Shown here one piece after another: positions 8,373 to 17,260 of a stretch of 19,372 bases of DNA. Source of the stretch: Gonapodya prolifera JEL478 (lineage: Eukaryota > Monoblepharomycota > Monoblepharidomycetes > Monoblepharidales > Gonapodyaceae); contig KQ965888.1 in assembly GCA_001574975.1 (NCBI GenBank), positions 1-19,372 on the forward strand. The letters are read 5' to 3'. How positions within the stretch are numbered: position 1 is the first letter of the stretch; the number at the start of each line of letters is the position of its first letter. The translations under genes and the position numbers were made by a program. The notes below the pieces were generated by a model. The model was not told the origin of the DNA, made no database searches, and saw nothing but the letters and a program-made list of their open reading frames with translations.

Positions 8373-9098
8373 ATGCCTCTCCCCTTCCTCTCATCCCCCC
8401 GCTTCCTCAACCTCTCGCTCTCTCTGCCTTCGCTCCCATCGTGGCGCTCCCGCTCTCCATCCTCAGCTACGGCGTCAGACGCCGATGCCAAACCCACCTC
8501 GGCGCAGCAACGGTCGTTCGGAATGAGACGCGCCTACTCTCCCTTGACGGACCCAGCACCTACTGGCAGCGGGCTCGCGCAACAGAAAAACGAACGGCCA
8601 AGGTCATCGCCGAGTGATGCGCCGGCATCATCTGCTCGTCCTCGGTCAAGCGCATCGTCTTCCACCGCGGGGACGCTTCCACGTCGGCCTGCGTCATACT
8701 CCCGCGTGGCCACCTCACTCACCGTGAATACGGTTAAGTCCTCGGGTTGGGTGGACTTCTGCACCGAGCAAGACGATCCCAGCGTACCACGGTCCCCACT
8801 TGGCGTCGGGCTTCGGGAAGCCTACAGTGGGGGAATCTCACCCACGCGAGAAACCAGCACCGCAGAAGACGTGGGTGAACTCTCCCAGGGTGAGGATGAT
8901 GGCGACGGGGACCTGTTGAACGATACCGGAGTCTTTCGAAGTCCAGAGGGTTGGGGGACCAAGGAAGCGTACACGGGAGTCCGCATCACACCGATTACCA
9001 CGAAGCGTGACTCGACTGCGCAAAGTTCGGAAAGTTTGAGGACATCCAAGGGTGTCGGCTTGAGGGAGGTGTGGACCGGCAGGACACCGTCGTATTGA
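8373..9098 (+). CDS. Unidentified 241-aa disordered protein with a repeated G-x-G-L-R-E-A-Y-S-G motif
   Basis: ATG 8373 (context TTCACAATGC) to TGA 9096-9098, no intron. The N-terminus begins with a Ser/Pro/Leu-rich stretch, and residues about 60-110 are Ser/Pro/Ala/Arg-rich, probably disordered. A ten-residue motif recurs: GVGLREAYSG at residue 144, GWGTKEAYTG at 193 and GVGLREVWTG at 227; a weaker copy GMRRAYSP starts at residue 50. An acidic stretch (GEDDGDGD) lies between the second and third strong sites' region. The family is not recognised. Regularly spaced conserved motifs in a disordered chain suggest docking peptides for a partner. The frame is open upstream to 7656, so a longer N-terminus is possible, but the ATG context and promoter-like sites support the short form. 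It is convergent with the RING-H2 gene. Confidence 0.65.
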   Translation: MPLPFLSSPRFLNLSLSLPSLPSWRSRSPSSATASDADAKPTSAQQRSFGMRRAYSPLTDPAPTGSGLAQQKNERPRSSPSDAPASSARPRSSASSSTAGTLPRRPASYSRVATSLTVNTVKSSGWVDFCTEQDDPSVPRSPLGVGLREAYSGGISPTRETSTAEDVGELSQGEDDGDGDLLNDTGVFRSPEGWGTKEAYTGVRITPITTKRDSTAQSSESLRTSKGVGLREVWTGRTPSY

Positions 9099-9566
9099 AT
9101 ACCAGATTGCACGGCGCCGGATTGGGTTGAGGAGAGGTGACACTAATTTCAGGGATCCGTTTGCATTCTTTGTCAGGGCGTGGGGTGTGGACATTGTCCT
9201 ATGTCGAGGCTTTTTTGCATCGCCTCAGACGACGTGTGGGAACAAAGCATTTTTATACCCCTGCTTCAGATGACAGTACATAGTCACGCAGTAAACTTAA
9301 TTGCCCCATAATATTTACATAGCTCTTCTACCACTTTTTCGAGACGAGTGCGTCAGTTTTGTGGCTTCTGGATGTATTCGACAAGGCATTCCTTATGCTT
9401 GGTGCTTTTACATCAACATTCCACGATTGCATTATAAAACTACAGGTAATTTAGATATTTCAATACAAAATTGCTTCCTGAGGCATCGCTGGTTTCGCAA
9501 CGGGGAACCAATCGGTGATATAACATCACCAAAGCTCTTCACACAAACTTGGCTCAACAACGTGTC
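9099..9566. other. 3' intergenic region between convergent genes
   Basis: This separates the stop of the repeat-motif gene (9098) from the stop of the RING-H2 gene (9567). It becomes A+T-rich from about 9290, as expected for two 3' untranslated regions. An open frame at 9301-9570 resembles nothing known. Confidence 0.5.
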
Positions 9567-10720
9567 CTAAAAGCGGGCTGTCGAGAAAAGAGCAGCTTCC
9601 AGAGGCGCAAAGTTCATCATAGCGTCCCGTATCGACCTCTGGGCAGACTCCAACTCGGACGGGGTTGGGTCAGGCGACCGCGCCCTGTGCTCTTCGGCGG
9701 GGAGCTGCACGATACCGAGGGATTCGAGAACGTCGAGTTTGCACAGAGGGCAAGTCGCGGAGACGCCCAGAAGCCAGCGGTCGATACACTAGCGCGGCGG
9801 AATGTCAAGTCTCGTCCCCAAACCATTTGGGCAAACCCGTCCGCCACCACCCTCACCTTCTTGTGGAACTCGTGCTGGCACGGAAGCGTTCTGATCGTAT
9901 CCTTCTTCGCGTACTCCTCCAAGCACACCGCGCACGACCTCGATATGCTCGACCCCCTAGACACGGGCCTCGAGTCCGCCCTGGACAACGTGGTCGCCCT
10001 GTCGATGGATATTACAGACTGCCGATGCGACTGGGCGGGCCCCGTTTTGCCCCTGGATATTCCCGACCGCGGAGTGGTTTTTTGGCAGTGCGCGGGCTCC
10101 GGGGCCGTTATTGCGGCGGTTCGAGTGGGGATTCGTGTCAGGGCCTCTGGTGGCAGCACTGGGCGGCCGACGTATTTGAAAATGGAGGATGGGATCGCTT
10201 CAGAGTCGGGAATACGCAGGAGACGTTCGAGGGATATGGCGGGGTACCTATGGCGAGCAATTGGGTTGGATGTAACCTTACATACGAATCATTCACGCCT
10301 GATTGCAACTCACTTCCTCCCGATGAGAATCCAAATAGGAATGATGATGCAAATGGCCGCCAGGCCCAGCAGGAGTCCCCCAGCTACCACGACTGAGAAG
10401 GATTCCGATCCAGCTCCAGATGACTGTAGTGCCACCTCCGGCGTGGCATGAACGGTGGCAGTGGCCATAACGGTGGTAGAAGTCATCTCAAAGACGGTGG
10501 ATGGATCGATGCCAACTTGGCGGCGGATATAGTAGGAGTTCCTTGCCGCATTTCGATTTTTGAGAGCAAAGGGTTGGAAGGGTTGCAACAAAACGGGAGG
10601 TGCAACAATAATCGCGGTCTCCTGACAAAAAAATCTGCAAAACAGAGCAAAACCATCTCCGAAGATCTCAAAGTTTCTTTCGCTGTCGTAAGTGGTCCGC
10701 CTTGCACTGAACCACACCAT
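9567..10720 (-). CDS. Membrane-anchored RING-H2 ubiquitin ligase
   Basis: Three exons on the minus strand: 10720-10314, 10247-9857 and 9788-9567; introns of 66 and 68 nt with GTGAGT and GTGAGG donors. The joined frame is 1020 nt, 339 aa. One transmembrane helix (VVVAGGLLLGLAAICIIIPI, about residues 110-132) precedes a cytosolic linker. Then comes a RING-H2 domain: CAVCLEEY, the pair LPCQHEFH, then across intron 2 CIDRWLLG and CPLC. All eight zinc ligands are present, so it is probably active. Proteins of this layout ubiquitinate membrane or trafficking proteins from endosomal or vacuolar membranes. There is no obvious signal peptide. The N-terminus is uncertain: a T-rich acceptor-like TTTTTTTGTCAG near 10620 allows an upstream exon, for example within the open frame 10926-10729, and the ATG of MTSTT nearer the helix is another option. 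It is divergent from the ankyrin/SH3 gene. Confidence 0.82.
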
Positions 10721-11236
10721 GTACGGGACTATTTGGACGGTAATAAGGGAGCAGCTCTCATGAACCTTGGGGATTTGGCCTGATTTGGCGCCAAGGAATG
10801 CAAGGGCAGGTCTGGGGAGCTTTCTTCAGAAGATTGACGCTCGAGCACGTCCAAACGTGTGCCTGCCCGGGCGACTGAGGGGTCAAGGATCGCCGAAGAT
10901 GTACCACTGACCGAGGATGTGAGCATTTATTTGCAACCTCACCACCAGTATCACATGACCCCGTCCAAGGGTCTCGAGACAGGTACTGATGCCGGTGTTC
11001 ACTCGTGAGCAAACATGTTACACTGCATAACGGTACTCCACTTTATTCATGACTACTGTCCCACCTTTCCGGGAAGTGCCAGACCAGTGCATAAAAATTT
11101 CACCTCACCCCCACAATGTCCCTTCATTGGTGGAGCGGCTTCATTCACGTCCCATCCCTGGCTGCGGTTGGCCCGGCCAGCCACTTGTGACCATTCACGT
11201 CTCCTTCCCCCTCTTTACGTGGCCGTCAAGCACACG
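10721..11236. promoter_or_regulatory. Divergent intergenic region (RING-H2 / ankyrin-SH3 promoters)
   Basis: About 516 bp lie between two divergent starts, so it should hold both promoters. An ATTGG (inverted CCAAT) sits at about 11125, roughly 110 bp before the ATG at 11237, with C/T-rich sequence after it. The minus-strand frame 10926-10729 could include an upstream exon of the RING-H2 gene. Confidence 0.4.
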
Positions 11237-12992
11237 ATGGCGGCAACGATTGACGCTCAACTCGTCGAAGCGGTGGAAAAGGGGCGCGCAGTTGAAGTGC
11301 GGCGACTGATCGATGCTGGTGCAAACCCGGACGCGCGGAAACAAATGACAATGGGGGCACTGGTCGTCACTGGGAAGCGGCTTGTGCGAGTCAAGGTCCG
11401 GAGTAATCTTTTCAGGGAGGACGACTTCGAAGAGAAGTTTGAGGAGGTCGTGGAAGCCAAATCGGACACTGTTGATTGTGAGAGTGCCCTGACGATAGCC
11501 ATCCTCCACGGGCACGTCGATTGCGTCGCTGCGCTGTTGGAAATGGGCGCCAAGGTGGACGGACCGGCGGATTGGAAGTTTGGCAACGTGGGACCCGAAA
11601 CGACGGCTTGGTCTAGCGATTCTTGGGAGAAGGAACGCTGGAGTGGAACTGTTTCCTTCCCAAGCCCACTTTGCTTGGCAGTAGGGCGTGGGGGAAAAGT
11701 GCAATGGTGGAATGGAGACATCGTCGTCAGCCCCGACAACTCTGGGAAAGTGCCCACCAACCCACGGGGTGGTCGGGTGGCGTTGAACAGCCCGACAAAG
11801 ATGGATGACATTCGGATCATGCTGAAGCTGTCACCTCGGCCCGAAATTGTACAGCTCCTCTTGTCCCACGGTGCTTCAGTAACAGCGACGGAACTTTCGG
11901 CGGTGAAAACGTTCCCCGATCTTCGTATTCTTCGGATCGTGGAGGGTCATGTCAGCAAGAACGGCTTAAAGTCTCCTCCATCAGCTGCGTTCGCACAACG
12001 AGTTCCACGTCCACTTCAGCCCGTCAACAGCTCCTCCAGCCTCAGCGCAACTACTGTTAACAGTTCTAGAACCAGCTCCGATAATCCAATTCCTTATATG
12101 AAGCGGGTGGACTCTCTCGTGGGTTTCATCAGCAGTGTTCGCACCGATCAGACATCTACGTCAGGAGCAGATAGTCCGGGGGCGCTGCTGGGGTCCAGCT
12201 TCCTTCAGGATTCGAGGTTGCTGCTCAATGGACCGGACCCACAACAGCGCATCAGCGCACTTGAGAAAGACCTCTTGATCAGCCAACGCGATAACGCCAA
12301 TTTCACCAACCAAATCTCACAGCTCAAACAAGAGCAATCCGCCCTCATGTGCCGGATCACCGAGCTCGAGGGCCTCAACACCCACCTCATAAGCCGGAAC
12401 TCTGACTTGGAGGAAGAAAATGCCGCTCTTCGTATCTGGAACGGGCAGCAGTCAAAGCCACCCGTCGCGTTGAAGCAAATGCTGTTCGTTGTCGCGGACT
12501 TTGATCCTCGCAACGCAGATGAGCTGCAACTTCGAGTTGGGAACGAAGTCTTTGTGAACCTTGCCTTTGCTGATGGATGGGCGTCTGTGAGTGTGTTTGC
12601 GATGGTTCTCTTCGACCGTACTACACGAACTTACGCCCAATTGTCAGGGTCTTAACACGAGCTCGCACGCCTCAGGTCTCTTCCCTCTTTCTCATCTTGC
12701 ACCCGAAGCACCATCACTAGGACCGGACGAGGACGCTGCAATACCTCCAACCAACGCGCGGCTCGAGTCCCTCGCACTGGGCGTCTCCAGTACCGTTGCG
12801 ATGAAATCACGCGTGTTCAATGACGTTGCAGGGCCTCCGTCGCTTTCTCACACCCCGTCAGATGCGCGAACTGTCGGAAGTCAGGCAACGATAACTGCAA
12901 CTTCTCCCGCTGGACTTGTGTCCTTAAACACGCTCGGTTGGGTGAATGGAGGGGCTCACGAGCAAAACGGACTTGCAGAGCGCAGGGCGTAG
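11237..12992 (+). CDS. Ankyrin-repeat, coiled-coil and SH3-domain protein
   Basis: Two exons, 11237-12586 and 12648-12992, with one 61-nt intron (GTGAGT...TTGTCAG); 564 aa. ATG 11237 opens directly into an ankyrin-like repeat (LVEAVEKGRAVEVRRLIDAG). A second repeat lies near residues 80-105 (ALTIAILHGHVDCVAALLEM) and a third near 200 (PEIVQLLLSHGASV). A Ser-rich linker follows. About residues 335-400 have heptad-like Leu/Ile spacing (ISALEKDL to EEENAAL), a likely coiled coil. The SH3 domain spans about 412-465: VVADFDP (ALYDY position), ADELQLRVGNEV, DGWAS, then after the intron GLNT and GLFPLSHL, so the intron cuts the SH3 fold. SH3 domains bind proline-rich peptides, so a scaffold role at cortex or cytoskeleton is inferred. 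The tail of about 100 residues is low complexity. No lesion is visible. Confidence 0.88.
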
Positions 12993-13667
12993 GGACACCT
13001 CGATCATGCAGAAGCATGGTTTGAAACTCTCATCCTGCGTTGTTCATGAATACCATAGTTTCCAGTAATTGCTCGGCAAAATAATCAAGACAGCGCAATA
13101 CGTAGTACTTGCTACTTTCTGTGAAAAAAGAAAAAATATGCCACCACAAACTTTATATTAGGCCTTCTCGTAGCCTCGATAGAAATGTAGACTCATTAGA
13201 TACGTATCACTACATCAAACGAGTATACACGATAGATAGGGTGAGTCAATTCAGAAACAACGGCAACGATTGCCAGAACTAGGTTCCCATCTTTTACCAA
13301 CTCGGGGATTGGGGAGATTTTGCATAGTGTAATACCTTTTGCACACGTTCCACTGTATTTGTTCAGCAATAAAATGGCATTTATGGAAAGTATATACAAG
13401 ACTGCATGTGTATCCATTGATATAAACTTCTCAGCCGCTTCACGCAACACCAATCGCTTCAATTTTATCGCGACTCGTTCGAGGCCCAATCACCGCAACA
13501 CATGCTATTGGGGTGATGGAGTGAGGAAGACAAAGTTGGGCATGGTGGGAATGGCATATACTAGAAGACAGAATGAAAGTGTGGTGAGGAGTGCAAGTGC
13601 CTGTTCCAAATACAGAGATGTGGCTGGTCGGTTTAATATATAAACTTGCATCAAACCTACAACTCCC
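12993..13667. other. A+T-rich stretch without a confident gene
   Basis: The start is probably the 3' untranslated region of the SH3 gene. A minus-strand frame (13489-13196) would encode a hydrophobic 97-residue chain, and a plus-strand frame (13320-13643) covers the same bases. Neither matches a known family and neither has a convincing start. Confidence 0.45.
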
Positions 13668-14059
13668 CTAATCATCGTCATTATCGTCATCATCAAGATG
13701 ATCTTCCTTCTTGTCATTGCCAACAACCCTGGATATCCTCAGAGTGACAAAGCCTGCTCTTGGAGCAAGAACTTTAAACAAAAAATAATCAAAATGGAGC
13801 GACATGCTTGAAGGGACAGTCGCAAAGACTCACCCCCAAAAGAATAGCTTCTTGTGGTTCTTCAATCGGAAATATTGATGTATAAAAGCCGGTGTCGCCT
13901 CATAAACTTGAATCACCATGAGCGCCAGTTCCTCATTCGTTAGTTCTGAGGAAAATGCACTGGGTACACTCTCCACACTGACAGTAACTCATCCCTCAAT
14001 CGAGCATTGGAGCGTTTGGAGAGAATTGCAGCCCACGTCTGACTCCTTGTTGCCTTCAT
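13668..14059 (-). pseudogene. Possible small acidic-tailed protein, one intron and one frameshift
   Basis: From ATG 14059 the minus strand reads MKATRSQTWAAILSKR and continues to about residue 38 (VYPVHFPQ). A one-base shift near 13945 is then needed to continue with ELTNEELALMVIQVYE and NHKKLFFWG. A 75-nt intron (13833-13759, GTGAGT donor) joins this to AGFVTLRISRVVGNDKKEDH and a final run of Asp/Asn ending at TAG 13670-13668. The flow of the chain, the fitting intron and the acidic tail suggest a real, slightly decayed gene of about 110-130 residues. The family is not recognised. The opposite strand carries a TATA box and a well-placed ATG over the same bases, so one of the two readings is wrong or they overlap. 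Confidence 0.35.
13881..13888 (+). promoter_or_regulatory. TATA box (TATAAAAG)
   Basis: A textbook TATAAAAG lies 30 nt before an ATG at 13918 in the context CACCATGAG. The very short distance would leave almost no leader. It also lies inside the opposite-strand gene model 14059-13668, so it may be coincidental. Confidence 0.35.
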
Positions 14060-14109
14060 ATTCTGAGTGGATGTATAAATTCAGTCCACTGTGTCAGATG
14101 TCCATTTAA
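13918..14109 (+). CDS. Possible small Ser-rich protein, competing with the opposite strand
   Basis: ATG 13918 to TAA 14107-14109, 63 residues, beginning MSASSSFVSSEENALG. Support comes only from the TATA box at 13881 and the good CACCATGAG start context. The sequence has no recognisable domain and could be the antisense of the minus-strand model. It ends just before the MFSD1-like pseudogene begins. Confidence 0.2.
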   Translation: MSASSSFVSSEENALGTLSTLTVTHPSIEHWSVWRELQPTSDSLLPSYSEWMYKFSPLCQMSI

Positions 14110-14140
14110 TTCTTGCATTGCGTAGTCCACAAATGAACTC

Positions 14141-15861
14141 ATGCCCCACCTCATTCCGTCTCTGCCCCGCCCGGCCACGGACTCTATCTACTCCTTCCCA
14201 AACATTGTCCTGCTCTTTCTTGGCGGCGTTGTCGTGGACGTGTTTGGCGCGTCCCGAACCGTTCTCTTGTTCGGCGCCTTGGTCCTGGTGGGACAAGTCA
14301 TGTTCGCGGCGGGCGTCGCCGCAAAGTTGTTCTAGCTGATGGTAGTGGGAAAAACGCCGTTTGGAATGGGGAGCGAAACGCTGGATGTCACCGCGGTAGG
14401 TCTCACCGAGAAGGACACCCCCTTGAGACTATCAACGAAGCTTCGGTTTCCCCACGGCCACTTATCCAGCTGACAATCGCCACCGAATGGTTCCAACACC
14501 ACCCCATTCTCGGTCTCTCTCTCGCTCTTGCCATCAACCTCTCCTCTGTGCGAATCGTCACTGCTCTAAACGACATCATTTCGCCCTTGATCGCCAACAG
14601 GTTCGGCATACCCTGCGCGCCATTTGCGGAGGGTTGGTGTGCGTGGTGAGCTTTTGCGCAGTACTGCCGGTCATGATGCTGAATGTGCCCAAGGAGAGGG
14701 CGAAGAGGAAGGAGAAGGATGTGGCGCATGCAGGGAAGTCAACTTTCACGGGCAAAGGCAATGGATGCCAGGAAAATGACTCCGATGCATTTGGTGGAAA
14801 GGATGATTCTGCAACGCTCCTGCACCCACTCCCGAGGAACCCCCAACCACTGAAGCGCGCGGGAACGTTTCGGGAAAAGACGTCCATCTCAGGTCCAATA
14901 CGGAGTAACACACTCTTGTTCAGTGGCGTTGATTGATGGGAATACTGGCGGGCTTGAGAGCAAGATAAAGACGCCTTCCCTATGGAGCAGTCTCCGGCCG
15001 TTGGGTCTGAAGTTTTGGGTCCTGGTGAGTGCGTCAACATTTCTTCACCCTGCGCCCACCCTTTCAACTGACAATTATCGACAACATGTCCGACCTTTGT
15101 TCCCTAAAAAGCTCCTTCTCGTCGTCACATCTCACGCGGTCTCCAACCCTTTCTACACAATCGCCACTGACTTTTTCCAAGAAACGTGGTTTATGGGTGA
15201 CCCTGAAAAAGCCGGTTTCGGTGAGTAAAACCTTTTTTCCCGGACCCTTCCATCTCAGACGTTCCCTTGCTAATGCCACTGTCCAACTTCGGCCACGCCA
15301 GCCCTCGCCGTCCCGCCCATTCTCACCGCGATCACTGCCCCTTTATCGGTGCCTTCTTAGACTGGGACCTTTCTTATCGAGTCCCGTTCTTGACCGCATC
15401 CCAAGCACTCATGCTGCGCCCCACCTAATCTTCGGCTGGACCCACTGGTCGCCCTTCATCGGAATGGCAGTTCTCGGACTCAGAGTTGCAACACTGTCGA
15501 CTGTGTTATGGTCTATGGTGCCTGAAGCTGCCGACGTGGGATTTGTTGCGTCCACGTAAGCCTTCTTGTCGGCAGAAACATTCAAAGCCTGATTGCCTCT
15601 GCGTCCTTTTATTTCGCACGCAGCTTCGGTCTCACCGCGGTCCTCAACCTGACACTTACTATTATTCCTCTTCTCGTGGGTCATGTTCGGGCTTCCGACG
15701 CCACAGTGGATCAAAGTGGAGCTCTTCTTTGTCCTTACCGCTACCATCGGGATCGTGTTGTGTGGAGTGCTGGCGTGGGTTGAGAGGAGGGACGTAGGAA
15801 TTGTGACTAAGGAGATGGAGACTGGAGTGAAGAAACCGTTGTTGAACGTCACGGATGCGTA
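14141..15861 (+). pseudogene. MFSD1-type major facilitator transporter, truncated and multiply broken
   Basis: Successive blocks in changing frames follow the MFSD1 branch of the major facilitator superfamily: YSFPNIVLLFLGGVVVDVFG (14195 on), then LMVVGKTPFGMGSETL. After an intron (14396-14469) come EWFQHHPILGLSLALAINLS and ALNDIISPLIAN. Later blocks are AICGGLVCVVSFC, LKFWVL plus (intron 15025-15111) LLLVVTSHAVSNPFYTIATD, FFQETWFMGDPEKAGF, PPILTAITAPLS, FLTASQALML, FGWTHWSPFIGMAVLGL, and after an intron from about 15559 FGLTAVLNLTLTIIPLLVG and VELFFVLTATIGIVL, ending at TAA 15859-15861. Lesions: TAG in frame at 14333-14335, frame changes near 14600, 15345, 15420 and 15690, and an unresolved join near 14910. 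The first transmembrane helix before YSFPN is missing, so the 5' end is lost next to the A+T-rich island. Intact members are 12-helix transporters of lysosomal or vacuolar membranes. Relaxed constraint is clear; sequencing error alone is unlikely, as neighbouring genes are clean. Confidence 0.75.
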
Positions 15862-16996
15862 ATGTAATTTGCCGAGTTTTGAAATCAGTGAGCCACTTAC
15901 TAGACAAAGTATGTACATATGAGCAACGAGGATACCTCGATAATATTTTGCATTCGCAAGTAACATGGTGAATTCCCTTCCCTCAAAGCAACTCCTGGGG
16001 CAAACGTACTGCGATAAAAAGTTAGTGTGGCATAGAGAATGAGACGCAAGCCACGGTGACCGCGCCGCGCCCTGCGGAACCAATATGAAGTCAGGGATAA
16101 CTTCGCGTGGTAGTTAGCTCCAATGACTATGTGTTCCTCTGCCACTGTGAAAATTTAATTGTTCTCTCCAAAGCTGGCGGTGACCACAGTTCGCGAACTG
16201 ACTCTCCACGACCGGACCCACCGAAATCACCGCGATGTCGCGACTGGCCATGCTAGGCATCTCGCTGGTATAATCTCTTTGGCTACCCATGGGCTCTACC
16301 CCAAGGGGAGAGTGTTTAGATCCATAAGTGTTATCTCAGAGACATCAGCGGTGTGATAAGCGGAAGCTAGCTCGGGCTGGATACCGTCAAAGGACTCCCG
16401 GCTGTGGTGTCTATCTTCGACCCACCAAGATGGGTACTGAATGCACCGAATCAGTCGGGAGGGCGTGGAGACGGTATTTGGATTCGTCCTCGGCCCGCAT
16501 TCCTTCTGATCCCGGCACAAAGGTCGTCTCGGGGCCATGAAGGGTATTCCCGCAGACGCCTTAGAAGTGCATATCTCCATCCAGTCCATGCTGCAATGTT
16601 TATTTCAAAGCGAATGTAGGCGCAGAATCATACTGCGTTCTTTAGTATAGCGCGTGACGGGTGGCAATCACGTTGGGCGGAGCGATGTTGACCGTAGCTT
16701 ATTTGGGGTGCGTAGGGTCGGGCGGACTCGCGAACACGGAAACTTCGTGTGGTGACGTTGACGCCAATTTCCAAGCCCGTAGGATACTCGTCGGCTTCGA
16801 ACCGTTGAGCATCTTGCCATCCACTCCACTCGGGTCTCAGATCCTCCTCTGGTACATTCTCCACGCTTAACAATGCCTCCACACTGCACCTGGCATGCAC
16901 GCTGCGCTTCACGGAACGTTTCCTCATCGTCCACCGAGTCGCAGCCCTGCATGGGTACAATCGCACTACTGGGCGAGGAGGAGACCACGGCCGAGT
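15862..16996. other. No confident gene; decayed sequence
   Basis: Only short overlapping open frames on both strands. A minus-strand frame (16966-16628) has a protein-like run with VPEEDLRPEWSGWQDAQRF and could be the continuation of the transposase remnant upstream on that strand. No family was recognised and no RNA gene was seen. Confidence 0.4.
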
Positions 16997-17260
16997 TCAA
17001 ACGGTAGGTCCACCTCGAGAAGTGTATAAAGTCCAGAAGGCGACAACGTTGGAGAGGATACCGCGGTCGAGTCCCTGTCGTAATTGGTGTGTAGGCAAAT
17101 AGACGAGCCTCACGTGTTGATGGAACTTGGATGGACAAGATACGTCGATGCCGGAATGAGCGCAAGTCGGTCCTTGTGTACTCTTGAGCGACACTCAATT
17201 CATGGTGATCGAAGATAATCTTGTACCGTGCAGGTACACTATGCAGTGAAAAGCGATTCT
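16997..17260 (-). mobile_element. Probable pogo/Tigger-like (DDE_1) transposase remnant
   Basis: On the minus strand one frame (about 17245-17170) reads KIIFDHHELSVAQEY, resembling the D.H.SH...EF block around the second catalytic Asp of DDE_1 transposases. After a frame change, another frame (17194-16997) reads GIDVSCPSKF and then RLVYLPTHQLRQGLDRGILS, like the LPPHTTH.LQPLDRGIF block of that family. The order and spacing are right, but Q-P-L-D appears as Q-G-L-D and the frames differ, so it is inactive. No terminal inverted repeats or target duplications were found by eye. The identification rests on remembered motifs and needs a profile search. Confidence 0.45.

Noticed and set aside
13196-13489. 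Hydrophobic 97-codon minus-strand frame as a membrane protein
   Set aside because: No start in good context, in-frame stops directly upstream and no family; A+T-rich DNA gives such frames by chance.
15409-16083. Minus-strand open frame of 224 codons
   Set aside because: It overlaps the MFSD1-like transporter blocks on the plus strand, which match a known family.
16780-16810. Possible tRNA B-box-like GGCTTCGAACC
   Set aside because: No matching A box or cloverleaf arms could be formed around it.
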